A stretch of DNA of 64,000 bases from Bacilli bacterium (GCA_012838505.1 DUPD01000050.1:1-64000), one strand, 5' to 3'; positions 48,541-59,648 are shown, counted from the stretch's first letter. Notes: generated by a model from the sequence alone, not told the origin. Numbers and translations are program-made.

Positions 48541-48692
48541 ATGCTCAAAATAAGGATCTGTGATTAAATTTTCCATGTGTATAAGAAAAGTCAATATAGA
48601 CAATGAACAATTCGCCTTACTTACTTTATCAAGGTTTATTTGCTTATTTTTATCTGTGAAAGTTGAGTTAATGACTTAAATGAATCCACTCT

Positions 48693-50398
48693 CTATTGGA
48701 GATACAGTTCCATTACTTCAGTGGAAGAGATCACACCATCGTAGATCATTAATTCATCGATTAGGCCTTGGAAAGGTGGATCCCAATGATTGACACCTAA
48801 ACCAAAGTACGCTTTGTTGTTAAACAATCTCGGAAAATCATTACCTTCAAAATAGCGCTCGTCATTTAAATAAATCATCAAGTTTCCAGATTCTGCGGTT
48901 AAAAAGATATGAGTCCATTCATCTTCACTAATGAGTATGTCGGTTGAAGCATCATACCATTCGTTGCTCCCCGCCCATACGATTGTCTCACCGTTATGAC
49001 CAAATGGTACGACACTGATCCATTCATTTTGATTAGCTGCAGCGAAGAAAGTAGTCGTATGTTGCGTTAGTGCTTCAGGATAGAGCCAAAATGAAACCGA
49101 ATACGCATCCCCCTCAATTAATCGTTCAGGTAATCTTATTCCTGATGACCCATCAAATACAGCAGCTTGACCAACAATACCGTCTGTAAAAGTGATTTCA
49201 CCGTCAAGTTGATCGATGCGCTCACCAGTCGCTTCTCCATCTGCAAATTGACCAACTGAATCAGATAAATCACGATCGAAAGCATAATGAGCACTTAATG
49301 AGACCTCACGTGTACCTGAGACTGTTAAATTAAATTCTTTTCTTTCGATTACATCACCATTTTCAATTGTTGCTACTAAAGTTACCGTTTCATCATTACC
49401 TGTTGGTCTAGTTACTTTTCCATCGTTTGAAAGAACTGATGTGTTTGATGATTCCCAAGTAATTGTTGTCCCTAAAAAGCCTGATTCAATTAAATTGAGA
49501 TCATCTGTTATATTATTTGGATTGCCTACTGATAAGTCTCGCTCAACATTACTAACAATCTGTTCAGCGGTTAGAGTCGATCCAGCTGACTGCACACCCC
49601 AAACAGTTACCCCTTTATTCGATAATGCTGTAAAAGACATAACCGCTTCATCTTGCACTTCATCCCATACCTCTACAAAAACACCATCATAATCAATGTT
49701 ATTTATCGTAATTGTTGCGTAATAACCATCATGTGACCAAGTTCCGTCGATTGCGCCTGTAATTGTTCCATCTTCATGTAAACGGATGATTTGTGTTTCT
49801 TTTAGTTCTGCGCTGTTATCTTTGCCGTGATTAATATATTTATAATCACCAATTAAATCACCGATTGATAGTTCTTGATCGAGTTGTTCGCCAGCATAAC
49901 GTTTAGGAGCGACAACTGGCCAATCATGTTTATTTAAGAACATCTGATGGATCCGAAGTTCATGAGCTTCGCCACGATTAGGAAAGCGTGTATGGAAAAC
50001 TAAGAATTCCTCACCTGTTTCTTCATCTAAGAAAACTGAATTATGACCTGGTGATAAATAACCTACGCCAGGCCCCATTCCAGGTTCACCTAACTCACGT
50101 TTAAACATAAAATTTCCAAACAATTTATTACCGTATTGTGCATGATTTACATCACCAGGTAATACAGCTGGTTGATTATCTGCGTCGAGATAGGGGCCAT
50201 CAGGTACCTTAATGATAGAAGGATCATGTACGGACACGTTTTTAAAATTAGGTTTTACTAAACTTGATTCTCGCGAGACATCGTTTATTTGAGGAGTTTT
50301 TGACTCTGGTTCAGATAAATTATTTGTCAGGTCCCGATTGTTAAGTAGAATAAATGCGATAACAGCAATGATTATTATACCTATAATACTTAAGGGAA
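48693..50398 (-). pseudogene. GH43 endo-arabinanase-like gene with most of the catalytic domain deleted; C-terminal LamG domain retained
   Basis: Signal-anchor LFPLSIIGIIIIAVIAFILL then NVSVHDPSIIKV joined directly to GPYLDADNQPAVLPGD...GYLSPGHNSVFLDEETG...; no ATG/GTG/TTG in frame upstream. Confidence 0.82.
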
Positions 50399-50947
50399 AT
50401 AATCAATTAAGTCAAATTGTCCTTTTTCAAGCGATTCAATCCATTCATCAAGTGATAAGATCGATTTAATTTGATAAAATTGTTCAACCTCTTTGATCAT
50501 TTCCTGTGTTAAAGTTTGATCGCCCGTCATTTCAATTAACAGAAGGATGCCACCTGGGCGAAGCACTCGGTTATACTCACTAAGGATTGGCTCAACGTGA
50601 TTAAATGAGACAACTGATTCTGAAATGATGCAATCGATTGATCCTGATTCAAAGGGGAGTTTTTGAAGCTTTCCTTGGATTAGCTCAACACGTTTACCTT
50701 TTAATCGCTGTTTAGCTAGCTTAATCATCGCTTGATCTTGATCGATTCCGATTAAACGGCTATTCGTTACTTCAGTCAAAAATTCTAAAGTCTTTCCCGT
50801 CCCACAATCTGCATCTAAAATGCAATGATGTTGATATTTCTTTAATTGCTCCCAAGCCTTCTTCGTTGCTGAAAGCCCACCTGGATGTGCACTAGCAATA
50901 TTTAAATGAGCGAGCATCGATGTATAATTAAATTCCATATGAACCAC
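50390..50947 (-). CDS. Class I SAM-dependent methyltransferase
   Basis: HHCILDADCGTGKTLEFLTEV...LIGIDQDQAMIKLAKQRL...RVLRPGGILLLIEM. Confidence 0.9.
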   Translation of the reverse strand: MVHMEFNYTSMLAHLNIASAHPGGLSATKKAWEQLKKYQHHCILDADCGTGKTLEFLTEVTNSRLIGIDQDQAMIKLAKQRLKGKRVELIQGKLQKLPFESGSIDCIISESVVSFNHVEPILSEYNRVLRPGGILLLIEMTGDQTLTQEMIKEVEQFYQIKSILSLDEWIESLEKGQFDLIDYFP

Positions 50948-51208
50948 TCCTCAGTATCTTTTAAACTTTGTATATTCTATGATTGAATTTCTTTTCGATT
51001 ACATATTTACCTTCTTCTCAAAGTATAGTAAGATATTAAATAATTCTAAATAGTCTGACGTTAGATGGGTGAGGTTAAGTATGCTCGATTCCTCACAAAA
51101 TAGGGTCTATTTGTTGAATGAGCACTTTTTGTTAAGAAATAATGATATAATACGAATGAATATATTTTAAAAATAGAATATGTACGTGTTTAAGGAGTGG
51201 ATAATCAA

Positions 51209-52879
51209 ATGAAAACAGATTTAGAGATTGCGACAGCGGCTAAACTTAAACCGATTCAGTCAATTATTAATGGGCTAGACATACTTGACGAGGAATGGGA
51301 GCCGTATGGGAAAAACAAAGCAAAACTATCTTTGGGATTATTAGATCGATTGAACAATGAAAAAGATGGCAATTTGATCTTAGTCACTTCAATCAATCCA
51401 ACGCCTGCAGGTGAAGGTAAGTCAACAGTCACAGTAGGCTTAGGTCAAGCCTTAAAGCAACTCGGTAAAAAAACAGCGATTGCATTGAGAGAGCCGTCGC
51501 TTGGTCCAGTAATGGGGTTAAAAGGCGGAGCAACCGGTGGAGGTTATTCTCAAGTTGTTCCGATGGAGGATATCAACTTACACTTTACTGGTGATATTCA
51601 TGCGATCACAGCGACAAACAATGCATTAGCAGCTTTAATTGATAACCATATTTTCCAAGGGAATCAGGCACAAATTGATCCGCGCCAAATAACATGGAAG
51701 CGTGTTGTTGATCTCAATGACCGGGCTTTACGTCAAGTCGTTGTTGGTCTTGGTGGTGTTAAACAAGGCGTGCCTAGGGAAGATGGCTTTAATATTACCG
51801 TTGCTTCTGAAATTATGGCGATTTTATGTTTAGCAAATAGTTATCAAGATTTAAAAGCACGACTATCAAAAATTGTCGTTGGTTATCGCGTTGATTCCAG
51901 TCCTGTAACTGTTGCTGATTTAGGAGTAGAGGGTGTGTTGGCGATGTTACTACGAGACGCACTCAAACCGAACCTTGTCCAGACAATTGAGGGTGTGCCT
52001 GCCTTTATTCATGGGGGACCATTTGCAAATATTGCTCATGGCTGTAATAGTTTGTTAGCAACAAGGATGGCAGGTAAATTAGCTGATTACGTAGTAACTG
52101 AAGCGGGATTCGGTGCTGACCTTGGTGCCGAGAAGTTTTTAAACATTAAATCAAGAGCTGGCAATCTTGATCCAAAAGCGGTTGTTATCGTTGCGACGAC
52201 TCGTGCCTTAAAGATGCACGGTGGTGTTGAGCAAGATAAGTTAACTGAAGAAAATTTAGCTGCATTGAATGAAGGTTTATCGAATTTAGCTAAACATATT
52301 GAGACAATTGAATCATTTGGTTTACCATATGTTGTCGCACTTAATCATTTCACAACTGATACAGCTGGAGAAATTAAAGTTATTGAAGATTGGTGTCAAG
52401 CGCGTAATATTTCTTTAGCCTTAACAACAGTTTGGGCAGATGGAGGTAAGGGTGGTATTGAATTGGCTAACCAAGTGATTCAGAAAATAGCCGAACAAAA
52501 AGTCAAATTCCAACCACTTTATCCGTTAACTGCATCGATTAAAGAAAAAATCGATACCATTGCAAAGCGTGTTTACGGTGCATCTACTGTGAAATATTCT
52601 GCATTAGCCGAACAACAGATTAATGAATTTAGTCAACATGGTTGGGGAGACTTACCGATCTGTATGGCAAAAACACAGTACTCACTATCAGATCAACCTG
52701 ATCAATTAGGTCGACCGACAGATTTCACAATTACCATCCGTGAACTCAGACCATCGATCGGTGCGGGATTTATCGTTGCTTTAACTGGAGAGATGTTAAC
52801 AATGCCTGGTTTACCAAAACAACCAGCAGCCCTAAAAATGGATATTGATGCAACAGGTGAAATTACCGGTTTATTTTAA
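51209..52879 (+). CDS. fhs: Formate--tetrahydrofolate ligase
   Basis: [61 protein letters not shown]. Confidence 0.98.
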   Translation: MKTDLEIATAAKLKPIQSIINGLDILDEEWEPYGKNKAKLSLGLLDRLNNEKDGNLILVTSINPTPAGEGKSTVTVGLGQALKQLGKKTAIALREPSLGPVMGLKGGATGGGYSQVVPMEDINLHFTGDIHAITATNNALAALIDNHIFQGNQAQIDPRQITWKRVVDLNDRALRQVVVGLGGVKQGVPREDGFNITVASEIMAILCLANSYQDLKARLSKIVVGYRVDSSPVTVADLGVEGVLAMLLRDALKPNLVQTIEGVPAFIHGGPFANIAHGCNSLLATRMAGKLADYVVTEAGFGADLGAEKFLNIKSRAGNLDPKAVVIVATTRALKMHGGVEQDKLTEENLAALNEGLSNLAKHIETIESFGLPYVVALNHFTTDTAGEIKVIEDWCQARNISLALTTVWADGGKGGIELANQVIQKIAEQKVKFQPLYPLTASIKEKIDTIAKRVYGASTVKYSALAEQQINEFSQHGWGDLPICMAKTQYSLSDQPDQLGRPTDFTITIRELRPSIGAGFIVALTGEMLTMPGLPKQPAALKMDIDATGEITGLF

Positions 52880-53082
52880 GTTTTTAATCGTATAATTTAA
52901 TCTAGAGCTGAATTCTAAAATGTTAATGATGTCATTTAGGATTCAGTTCTTTTTATTTAACTCGATCCTCATTATGATTGATAATCATACGTATAAGTTG
53001 ATGAAATTAGTCAAATTACTATTGCTTATATGCACATATTTGATATGATAAGTGCAAACATACATATGAGAGGGAGAACGTT

Positions 53083-53337
53083 ATGAGAATTACAGAGATA
53101 CCAACGCTAGAGTTAACAATAAAAAAGGGAGCGAACCCAGAATTACCTAACGAGGTTGAAGTAGGGCTAGAAAATGGCTTAAAAGCGAAGTTTCCTGTTG
53201 AATGAGAAAATATCACTCCTGAATCGACTGAAGTTCATGGGAAGCTTAGAGTAACAACTTATCCAAATCCAATTATCGAACAACGAGCGGATCCCTATTT
53301 ATATAAACATACAGACGGATATTATTACTTTACCTAA
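53083..53337 (+). pseudogene. GH43-type glycosidase remnant (Ig-like module + start of catalytic domain)
   Basis: MRITEIPTLELTIKKGANPELPNEVEVGLENGLKAKFPVE*ENITPESTEVHGKLRVTTYPNPIIEQRADPYLYKHTDGYYYFT*. Confidence 0.7.
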
Positions 53338-53427
53338 GCTGTGATTCGAGTTCTCTTAAAACTTGAGTTTATTTCCCTTTTAAGCGATGATTTTAGATAG
53401 AATAACAGTTTGAGAGGGGAAAGTTTG

Positions 53428-54588
53428 TTGACAAATAAAGATTCGCTTTGGCCACTAAAGATGTTATTATTTTGTTTTTATGGGGCTAATACAATGGTCG
53501 TTAGTTTTTTGCCATTACTATTAACTTACCGCGGTTTAAGTGGTCAAGAGATTGGATGGGTGCTGGCAATTGGCCCGGCAGTATCAATTGTTGCCCAACC
53601 ATTTTGGGGATTTATAAGTGACAAATTTCAAACGGTCAAAAAAGTATTGATCGTAACTTTAATTGGTCTATTGATCAGTGGATTTTTCTACTTTCAAGCC
53701 AAAAGCTTAATCATCATCTTGGGATTATCGATTGTTTTTTATTTTTTTCAATCATCAATTGCTCCCTTATCCGATAGTCTTGCTCAACGAAGAGCAGAAC
53801 AACTCGGTGTTCCATTTGGATCGATCCGAACGTGGGGCTCAATCGGATTTGCTACTTTTTCAATTTTAATTGGAGAAATTGTCGACTGGACAGGCATTCA
53901 ATATTTAATTATTCCTTATTTTATGATGGCCTCTGTGACATTATTTATGAGTACACGTGTAAAAGATGTGACAATTGAAAGAACATCAATTCAAATTAAG
54001 GACTTACAAAAATTATTTAAAAATCCACCGTTAATTTTATTTTTGGCTGCATTATTTTTAGTCGCTGTAACCCATCGAATGAACGATTCATATATGAGCT
54101 TATTCATTAATCAATTAGGTGGAGGCGACAATCTCGTTGGAATTGCCTGGTTTGTCGGAGTCGTTAGCGAGGCATTAGTCATTGCATTTACGGGTAAGTG
54201 GTTAAAAAAATTACACCCACTTATTTTTATTGTTGCTTCTGGACTAATTTTTTCTTTAAGGTGGATGTTGTATAGTTTAATTACAACCCCAAGCTTGATT
54301 ATCATCTTTCAAGTACTAAACGGTTTATCATATGGTGTTTTTTTTGTAATGTCATTTCAATATGTGACGAGATTGATCCCCGTCCAACTGCAAACAAGTG
54401 GACATTTATTGTATTCAACAGTCATCTTTGGGATATCGGGGATCGTTGCTTCGCTGGGTGGTGGCTACTTGTTTGAACAATTTGGTGGGGCTACTTTGTA
54501 TTTTGTGATGGCAATTTTAGCTCTGCTTGGATCTTGCTTCATTTTGATATATCATATAATTATTAGAAAAACAACAAGAGTCGTATGA
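53428..54588 (+). CDS. MFS transporter
   Basis: 12-TM; GQEIGWVLAIGPAVSIVAQPFWGFISDKF; TTG start likely. Confidence 0.88.
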   Translation: MTNKDSLWPLKMLLFCFYGANTMVVSFLPLLLTYRGLSGQEIGWVLAIGPAVSIVAQPFWGFISDKFQTVKKVLIVTLIGLLISGFFYFQAKSLIIILGLSIVFYFFQSSIAPLSDSLAQRRAEQLGVPFGSIRTWGSIGFATFSILIGEIVDWTGIQYLIIPYFMMASVTLFMSTRVKDVTIERTSIQIKDLQKLFKNPPLILFLAALFLVAVTHRMNDSYMSLFINQLGGGDNLVGIAWFVGVVSEALVIAFTGKWLKKLHPLIFIVASGLIFSLRWMLYSLITTPSLIIIFQVLNGLSYGVFFVMSFQYVTRLIPVQLQTSGHLLYSTVIFGISGIVASLGGGYLFEQFGGATLYFVMAILALLGSCFILIYHIIIRKTTRVV

Positions 54589-54604
54589 ATGAATTCCGGT
54601 TATC

Positions 54605-55366
54605 GTGTTAAGGGGGGCTAATATGAAGCAGGAGAGAATCACCAAGGTTTGTTTATTAGCGGGGGAAATCATGTTGAAAAATGGTGCCGAGACGTATCGA
54701 ATTGAGGACACAATGACTCGAATTGCTCAAGCATACGGGGTGGAAGATGCTCAGATTCATGCGACGCCAACCGCAATTATGTTTGCTGAAGACATGACTT
54801 CACCAACTAATTTTGTGCGAATTAATGTAAGGGCGACCGATCTAGACAAAGTATCAAAGGTGAATAGTATATCCAGACACATTTCTGCTGGTAAATTAAC
54901 TGTCAAAGAGGCACGCGAAAAACTCCTCGAAGTTGAAGCGAATAGTGAAACATATCCAAAGTGGCTGCAAATAGCTGCAGCTGGTTTTGCTAGTGGCTGT
55001 TTTACGATTATGTTTCAAGGGAGTTGGCTTGAATTTTTACCGGCAATTATTGTCGGCATGATCGGTTATTATTCGATGCTCAGTTTTCATGAAGTCCTTA
55101 AAATTCGCTTTTTTGCTGAATTTTTAGCATCTGTTTTCTTAGCTTTATCCGCGTTTTTAGTGATTATGATTCACTCAGGATTAGATATTGATAAAATAAT
55201 TATTGGTTCTGTCATGCCCCTCGTCCCTGGACTATTAATTACGAATGCCGTTCGTGATTTAATGGCAGGGCATTTGGTATCAGGAATTACGAAAGCAACA
55301 GAAGCGATTTTAACTGCTCTTGCAATAGGAGCTGGAGTTGCTGTTGTCTTATTAGTCTTTTATTAA
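54605..55366 (+). CDS. Threonine/serine exporter ThrE family (N-terminal type)
   Basis: LAGEIMLKNGAETYRIEDTMTRIAQAYG...IGSVMPLVPGLLITNAVRDLMAGHLVSG. Confidence 0.93.
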   Translation: MLRGANMKQERITKVCLLAGEIMLKNGAETYRIEDTMTRIAQAYGVEDAQIHATPTAIMFAEDMTSPTNFVRINVRATDLDKVSKVNSISRHISAGKLTVKEAREKLLEVEANSETYPKWLQIAAAGFASGCFTIMFQGSWLEFLPAIIVGMIGYYSMLSFHEVLKIRFFAEFLASVFLALSAFLVIMIHSGLDIDKIIIGSVMPLVPGLLITNAVRDLMAGHLVSGITKATEAILTALAIGAGVAVVLLVFY

Positions 55367-55387
55367 TTACTATGATGGGGTGGTCAA

Positions 55388-55873
55388 ATGCTAATCGAAC
55401 AGTTAATTGTGAGCTTTTTTTCTGCTGTAGGATTTGCAATTATCTTTAATGCACCAGTGAGGGTGCTATGGCAATCGGGTACGGTTGGTATGGTCGGATG
55501 GATTGTCTTTGTTGGATTATCGCGGGTCTATGATGTGAATATTGTTATTGCAACATTATTAGCTTCGGTTATAGTCGGAATTGTGAGTCAAATCCTAGCA
55601 AAACGTTTCCGGACGCCAATTATCATTTTTAATTTGGCTGGGATTATTCCGCTCGTTCCTGGAGGGATGTCTTATGATGCGATGCGTTTTTTTGTTGTGA
55701 ATGATTATGATGCTGCGATCGCAACAGGTGCGACGGTTGCAATGATTTCTGGTGCGATTGCACTCGGGTTGATTGTTTCTGAGATCATTAACCAACTGAT
55801 TCGAAATATGAATTGGAGAAAATATCATAGCGAATATGATCGAAAAGGTGTTGCTAGCTTAGATACGGATTAA
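55388..55873 (+). CDS. Threonine/serine exporter family (ThrE C-terminal type)
   Basis: NAPVRVLWQSGTVGMVGW...IIPLVPGGMSYDAMRF. Confidence 0.92.
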   Translation: MLIEQLIVSFFSAVGFAIIFNAPVRVLWQSGTVGMVGWIVFVGLSRVYDVNIVIATLLASVIVGIVSQILAKRFRTPIIIFNLAGIIPLVPGGMSYDAMRFFVVNDYDAAIATGATVAMISGAIALGLIVSEIINQLIRNMNWRKYHSEYDRKGVASLDTD

Positions 55874-55958
55874 TTCACTACTCTAAGCTAATTTAGTGCA
55901 TTAATGAAATGAGTTCGTTAAAATAAAGATATCATCTAAATGTAGGAGGAAGCTCTCT

Positions 55959-56348
55959 ATGATCAAATTAAATAAAGTAACAGGAGAAGCGCATAAAATA
56001 ACGAATGATGGTGGTACGGTTCAACTTGCAAAGTCAGGTAGAAGTGATATAGATGCTTTTACACCAGGTGATTTCATTAATAGTTCAATTGCTATTTGTA
56101 TGGGTCTAACTTTAGATGCCTTAATTGAAAGAGACGGGTTAGATATTCCAGGTTATACAATTGAAGTTGATGGAACGAAAGACCAAGAAGCTCGCCCATC
56201 ACGAATGGAAAAGTTCGATGTTAAAGTTATCTTTGATGCAGAGGTTGATGAAAAGTTAAGAAATCGTCTCGTCAAATCTGCTAAACGTGGCTGTACAATG
56301 GGTAACACAATTGAACACGGTGTCCCAATCAACGTCACATCAGAATAA
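55959..56348 (+). CDS. OsmC family protein
   Basis: FTPGDFINSSIAICMGLTLDALIERDGLDIPGYTIEVDG...KRGCTMGNTIEHGVPI. Confidence 0.9.
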   Translation: MIKLNKVTGEAHKITNDGGTVQLAKSGRSDIDAFTPGDFINSSIAICMGLTLDALIERDGLDIPGYTIEVDGTKDQEARPSRMEKFDVKVIFDAEVDEKLRNRLVKSAKRGCTMGNTIEHGVPINVTSE

Positions 56349-56457
56349 ATCAAGTAAATTTTATAAAATTAAACAAAAACACCTAAAAACTTTTGAATCA
56401 CAATGTTTCTAGGTGTTTTTTGTTTGGTATAAAAGCAGGTCGGCAAATACAATCAAA

Positions 56458-56471
56458 TGAATATTTATTCA
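56458..56471. promoter_or_regulatory. ArgR box (upstream)
   Basis: TGAATATTTATTCA, perfect palindrome matching TGNATWWWWATNCA. Confidence 0.75.
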
Positions 56472-56508
56472 GTAATGAAATAAATATAAATTAATTATAC
56501 ATAACCAT

Positions 56509-56522
56509 TGCATAAAAATACA
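56509..56522. promoter_or_regulatory. ArgR box overlapping -35 of argC promoter
   Basis: TGCATAAAAATACA; -35 TTGCAT (56508-56513), 17 bp, -10 TATAAT (56531-56536). Confidence 0.75.
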
Positions 56523-56572
56523 TCATCGAGTATAATAATTAATCACAATGGTAATAAGGAGTGTTGATTTAA

Positions 56573-57610
56573 ATGAAAGTAGCAATCGTTGGGGGATCAG
56601 GCTATGGTGGCGTTGAACTAGCACGATTATTACAACAACATCCAAACGTAAACCTGACTCAAATCATTTCACATTCACAAGCAGGCACAAATTTTTCAGA
56701 AATTTATCCGCAAATGACAACAATTATTGATGAACCAATGAAAGACTTAAACTTAGAAAAACTAGCTGACGACATTGACCTAGTATTTTTAGCAACACCA
56801 TCAAACGTCAGCCACCGATTCGTTTCAGACATACTTGAAGCAAACTTAAAATGCATCGACCTTTCTGGTGATTTGCGACTGAAAGATCCAGCATTATATA
56901 AATCGTGGTACAACTTTGAAACTACAGCCGAAGCATACTTAGATCAAGCTGTTTATGGATTAAGTGAAATTTACCAAGACCAGATTTCAGAAGCAAACCT
57001 TATTGCCAATCCGGGTTGTTTTCCAACAGCCGGCTTACTTGCTTTAATCCCATTGATTGAAAACCAGATCATTTCAACCGAATCAATTATTATTGATGGA
57101 AAAACAGGTGTATCAGGTGCTGGGCGCGGCTTATCATTAAATGTACACTTTTCTGAGATGAATGAAAATACAAAAGCTTATCAACTCGGCAATCATAAAC
57201 ATATTCCTGAAATCGAACAAGAACTATCTGAAAAATCAAATGATTCAATCATGGTGAATTTCACACCTCATATTATACCGATGACTCGTGGGATTTTAAT
57301 GACGAGTTATACGAATTTAATGATTGAACAAACAAATGAGCAAATTACTGAACTTTATCAGTCATATTACCAAGACCAACCTTTTGTCCGAATTAGAGAA
57401 AATGGTCAAATTCCAAGTACAAAAGAAGTTTATGGGAGTAATTATTGTGATATCGGATTTCAAGTTGACTCAAGAACAAATAAATTAATCGTCGTGTCTG
57501 TGATCGATAACTTAGTAAAAGGGGCTTCTGGTCAAGCGATTCAAAACTTAAATATAATGGCTGGTTGGGATCAACGAACAGGCTTACACCAAATCCCAAT
57601 TTATCCATAG
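56573..57610 (+). CDS. argC: N-acetyl-gamma-glutamyl-phosphate reductase
   Basis: VAIVGGSGYGGVELARLLQQHP, NPGCFPTAG. Confidence 0.97.
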   Translation: MKVAIVGGSGYGGVELARLLQQHPNVNLTQIISHSQAGTNFSEIYPQMTTIIDEPMKDLNLEKLADDIDLVFLATPSNVSHRFVSDILEANLKCIDLSGDLRLKDPALYKSWYNFETTAEAYLDQAVYGLSEIYQDQISEANLIANPGCFPTAGLLALIPLIENQIISTESIIIDGKTGVSGAGRGLSLNVHFSEMNENTKAYQLGNHKHIPEIEQELSEKSNDSIMVNFTPHIIPMTRGILMTSYTNLMIEQTNEQITELYQSYYQDQPFVRIRENGQIPSTKEVYGSNYCDIGFQVDSRTNKLIVVSVIDNLVKGASGQAIQNLNIMAGWDQRTGLHQIPIYP

Positions 57611-57622
57611 GGGGGTATTATA

Positions 57623-58846
57623 ATGCGTACAACAATAGATAAAGTGAAGATAAAAAAAGTCGCAGGTGGCGTGTCGGCGCCAATCGGCTATCAGTCAGGT
57701 GGGCTTCATTGTGGGATTCGAAAAGAAAAACTCGATCTAGGCTGGCTTATTTCTGAAACACCAGCAGATGCATTTGCTGTTTATACGAAAAATCTTTTTC
57801 AAGCTGCTCCGTTAAAAGTGACCCAAGCGAGTCTTGCGGTTAAGCAAAAACTACGTGGAATCATCGTTAACTCAGGGATTGCCAATGCTTGTACTGGTGA
57901 TCGTGGCTTAAATGATGCCTATCAAATGAGGGAGCAGATGGCAGAAAAGCTTACAACAGAAAGTCACTATATAGCGGTTGCCTCTACAGGCTTAATTGGT
58001 GAGTTTTTACCTATGGATAAGGTAACGAAAGGAATTAAAGCAATCAATTTCGATCAACAGTCTCCTGGATCATTTGAATCGGCAATTTTAACGACAGATA
58101 CGAGAGAGAAAAAGATTGCCTTGCAGATGAAGATCGATGATCAAGTTGTTACAATTGGTGGTGCTGCCAAAGGATCAGGAATGATTAATCCGAACATGGC
58201 AACAATGTTGGGTTTCATTACAACTGATGCCGTTATTGACCCAATTGTGCTTGAGCAAGAGTTGAAGGATCAAACAAATCAGAGTTTTAATATGATCACA
58301 GTCGATGGTGATACATCAACGAATGATACGGTTGTTGTCATGGCTAATGGTCTAGCAAATAACCAATTGCTCAATCGAGATCATCCGGAATGGCTGATTT
58401 TCACTGAAGCGCTAAGTGAAGTTTTTCAATTTTTAGCAAAAGAAATTGCCCGTGATGGTGAAGGTGCGACAAAGTTGGTTGAAGTTGAAGTTGAAGGAAC
58501 TGAAACTGAAGCGGATGCGCGTAAAATGGCTAAAGCGGTAATTAGCTCAAACTTAGTTAAAACAGCCATTCACGGTGCTGATGCGAATTGGGGTCGAATT
58601 ATTACTGCAATTGGCTATAGCGGTGTACAGTTTGATCCCGATCAGGTCATTGTCAAAATTGGTGACAAGACGGTAGTTGAAAATGGATTACCAAAAAGAT
58701 TTGACGAAGCAGAGCTAAAACATGACTTAGAACAAGATGAAGTAAAAATATTCGTTAAGGTCGGTCCATCGAATCAAATCGCCCGAGGTTGGGGTTGTGA
58801 TTTATCATATGAATATATTAGAATCAATGCTTTATATCGAACATAA
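57623..58846 (+). CDS. argJ: Bifunctional glutamate N-acetyltransferase/ornithine acetyltransferase
   Basis: GMINPNMATMLGFITTDA cleavage motif. Confidence 0.97.
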   Translation: MRTTIDKVKIKKVAGGVSAPIGYQSGGLHCGIRKEKLDLGWLISETPADAFAVYTKNLFQAAPLKVTQASLAVKQKLRGIIVNSGIANACTGDRGLNDAYQMREQMAEKLTTESHYIAVASTGLIGEFLPMDKVTKGIKAINFDQQSPGSFESAILTTDTREKKIALQMKIDDQVVTIGGAAKGSGMINPNMATMLGFITTDAVIDPIVLEQELKDQTNQSFNMITVDGDTSTNDTVVVMANGLANNQLLNRDHPEWLIFTEALSEVFQFLAKEIARDGEGATKLVEVEVEGTETEADARKMAKAVISSNLVKTAIHGADANWGRIITAIGYSGVQFDPDQVIVKIGDKTVVENGLPKRFDEAELKHDLEQDEVKIFVKVGPSNQIARGWGCDLSYEYIRINALYRT

Positions 58847-58859
58847 ATGAGGTGTAGAG

Positions 58860-59648
58860 ATGTCATATTTAGTTATTAAATGTGGGGGAAGTATTGTTGA
58901 TCAGCTTCCAGAATCATTTTTCCAAGATTTAGTGAAGCTTCAAGAAACGAAGAAAATCAAGCCAATTATAGTCCATGGCGGTGGTCCGATGATTACGAGC
59001 CAATTAAAACTAATGAATGTAAAAACAACTTTTGTTAATGGTTTGCGTGTAACGACGAAAGAAGTTTTGGATGTTGTTGAAATGGTTTTAAGTGGATCAG
59101 TGAATAAAAAAATTGTTCGCCGTATGATTGACCAAGATGCTAAAGCAATTGGGATGAGTGGGATAGATGGTCAATTGCTCGAAGCAACGCCGATTCAAGA
59201 TGTGGCTAAGTATGGTTTTGTTGGTCAAATCAAAAAGGTGAATCTAGAACTCATTGATTCGTTACTTGATCAAGATTATATTCCAGTCATTTCTCCGATT
59301 GCGATTGGGCAAGATCATCAACATTACAATATTAATGCCGATGTAGCAGCCTCAGCAATTGCCTCATCATTACAGGCACCACTTTGTTTTATTAGTGATA
59401 TTCCTGGTGTCCTCGTCAATGATGAAGTGCTTCATTATGCAGACCAAGTAAAGATTGAGCAATTAATTGAGGATCAGACGATCAATGGTGGTATGATTCC
59501 AAAAGTTCAAGCTGCTCTTGACGCCTTAACTGCTGGTGCTTCAGAAGTGTCAATTGTGAACGGAATGGATGAGCATGCACTGGTTGATTTTATTCAAGGC
59601 GAGAAAATTGGTACGCGAATTCAATTGAAGGAGATTAGTTATGCTTAA
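58860..59648 (+). CDS. argB: Acetylglutamate kinase
   Basis: VIKCGGSIVDQL, IVHGGGPMITSQL. Confidence 0.96.
   Translation: MSYLVIKCGGSIVDQLPESFFQDLVKLQETKKIKPIIVHGGGPMITSQLKLMNVKTTFVNGLRVTTKEVLDVVEMVLSGSVNKKIVRRMIDQDAKAIGMSGIDGQLLEATPIQDVAKYGFVGQIKKVNLELIDSLLDQDYIPVISPIAIGQDHQHYNINADVAASAIASSLQAPLCFISDIPGVLVNDEVLHYADQVKIEQLIEDQTINGGMIPKVQAALDALTAGASEVSIVNGMDEHALVDFIQGEKIGTRIQLKEISYA

Noticed and set aside
50950-51205. Possible folate riboswitch before fhs
   Set aside because: No match to the THF riboswitch pattern I know and no convincing conserved structure.
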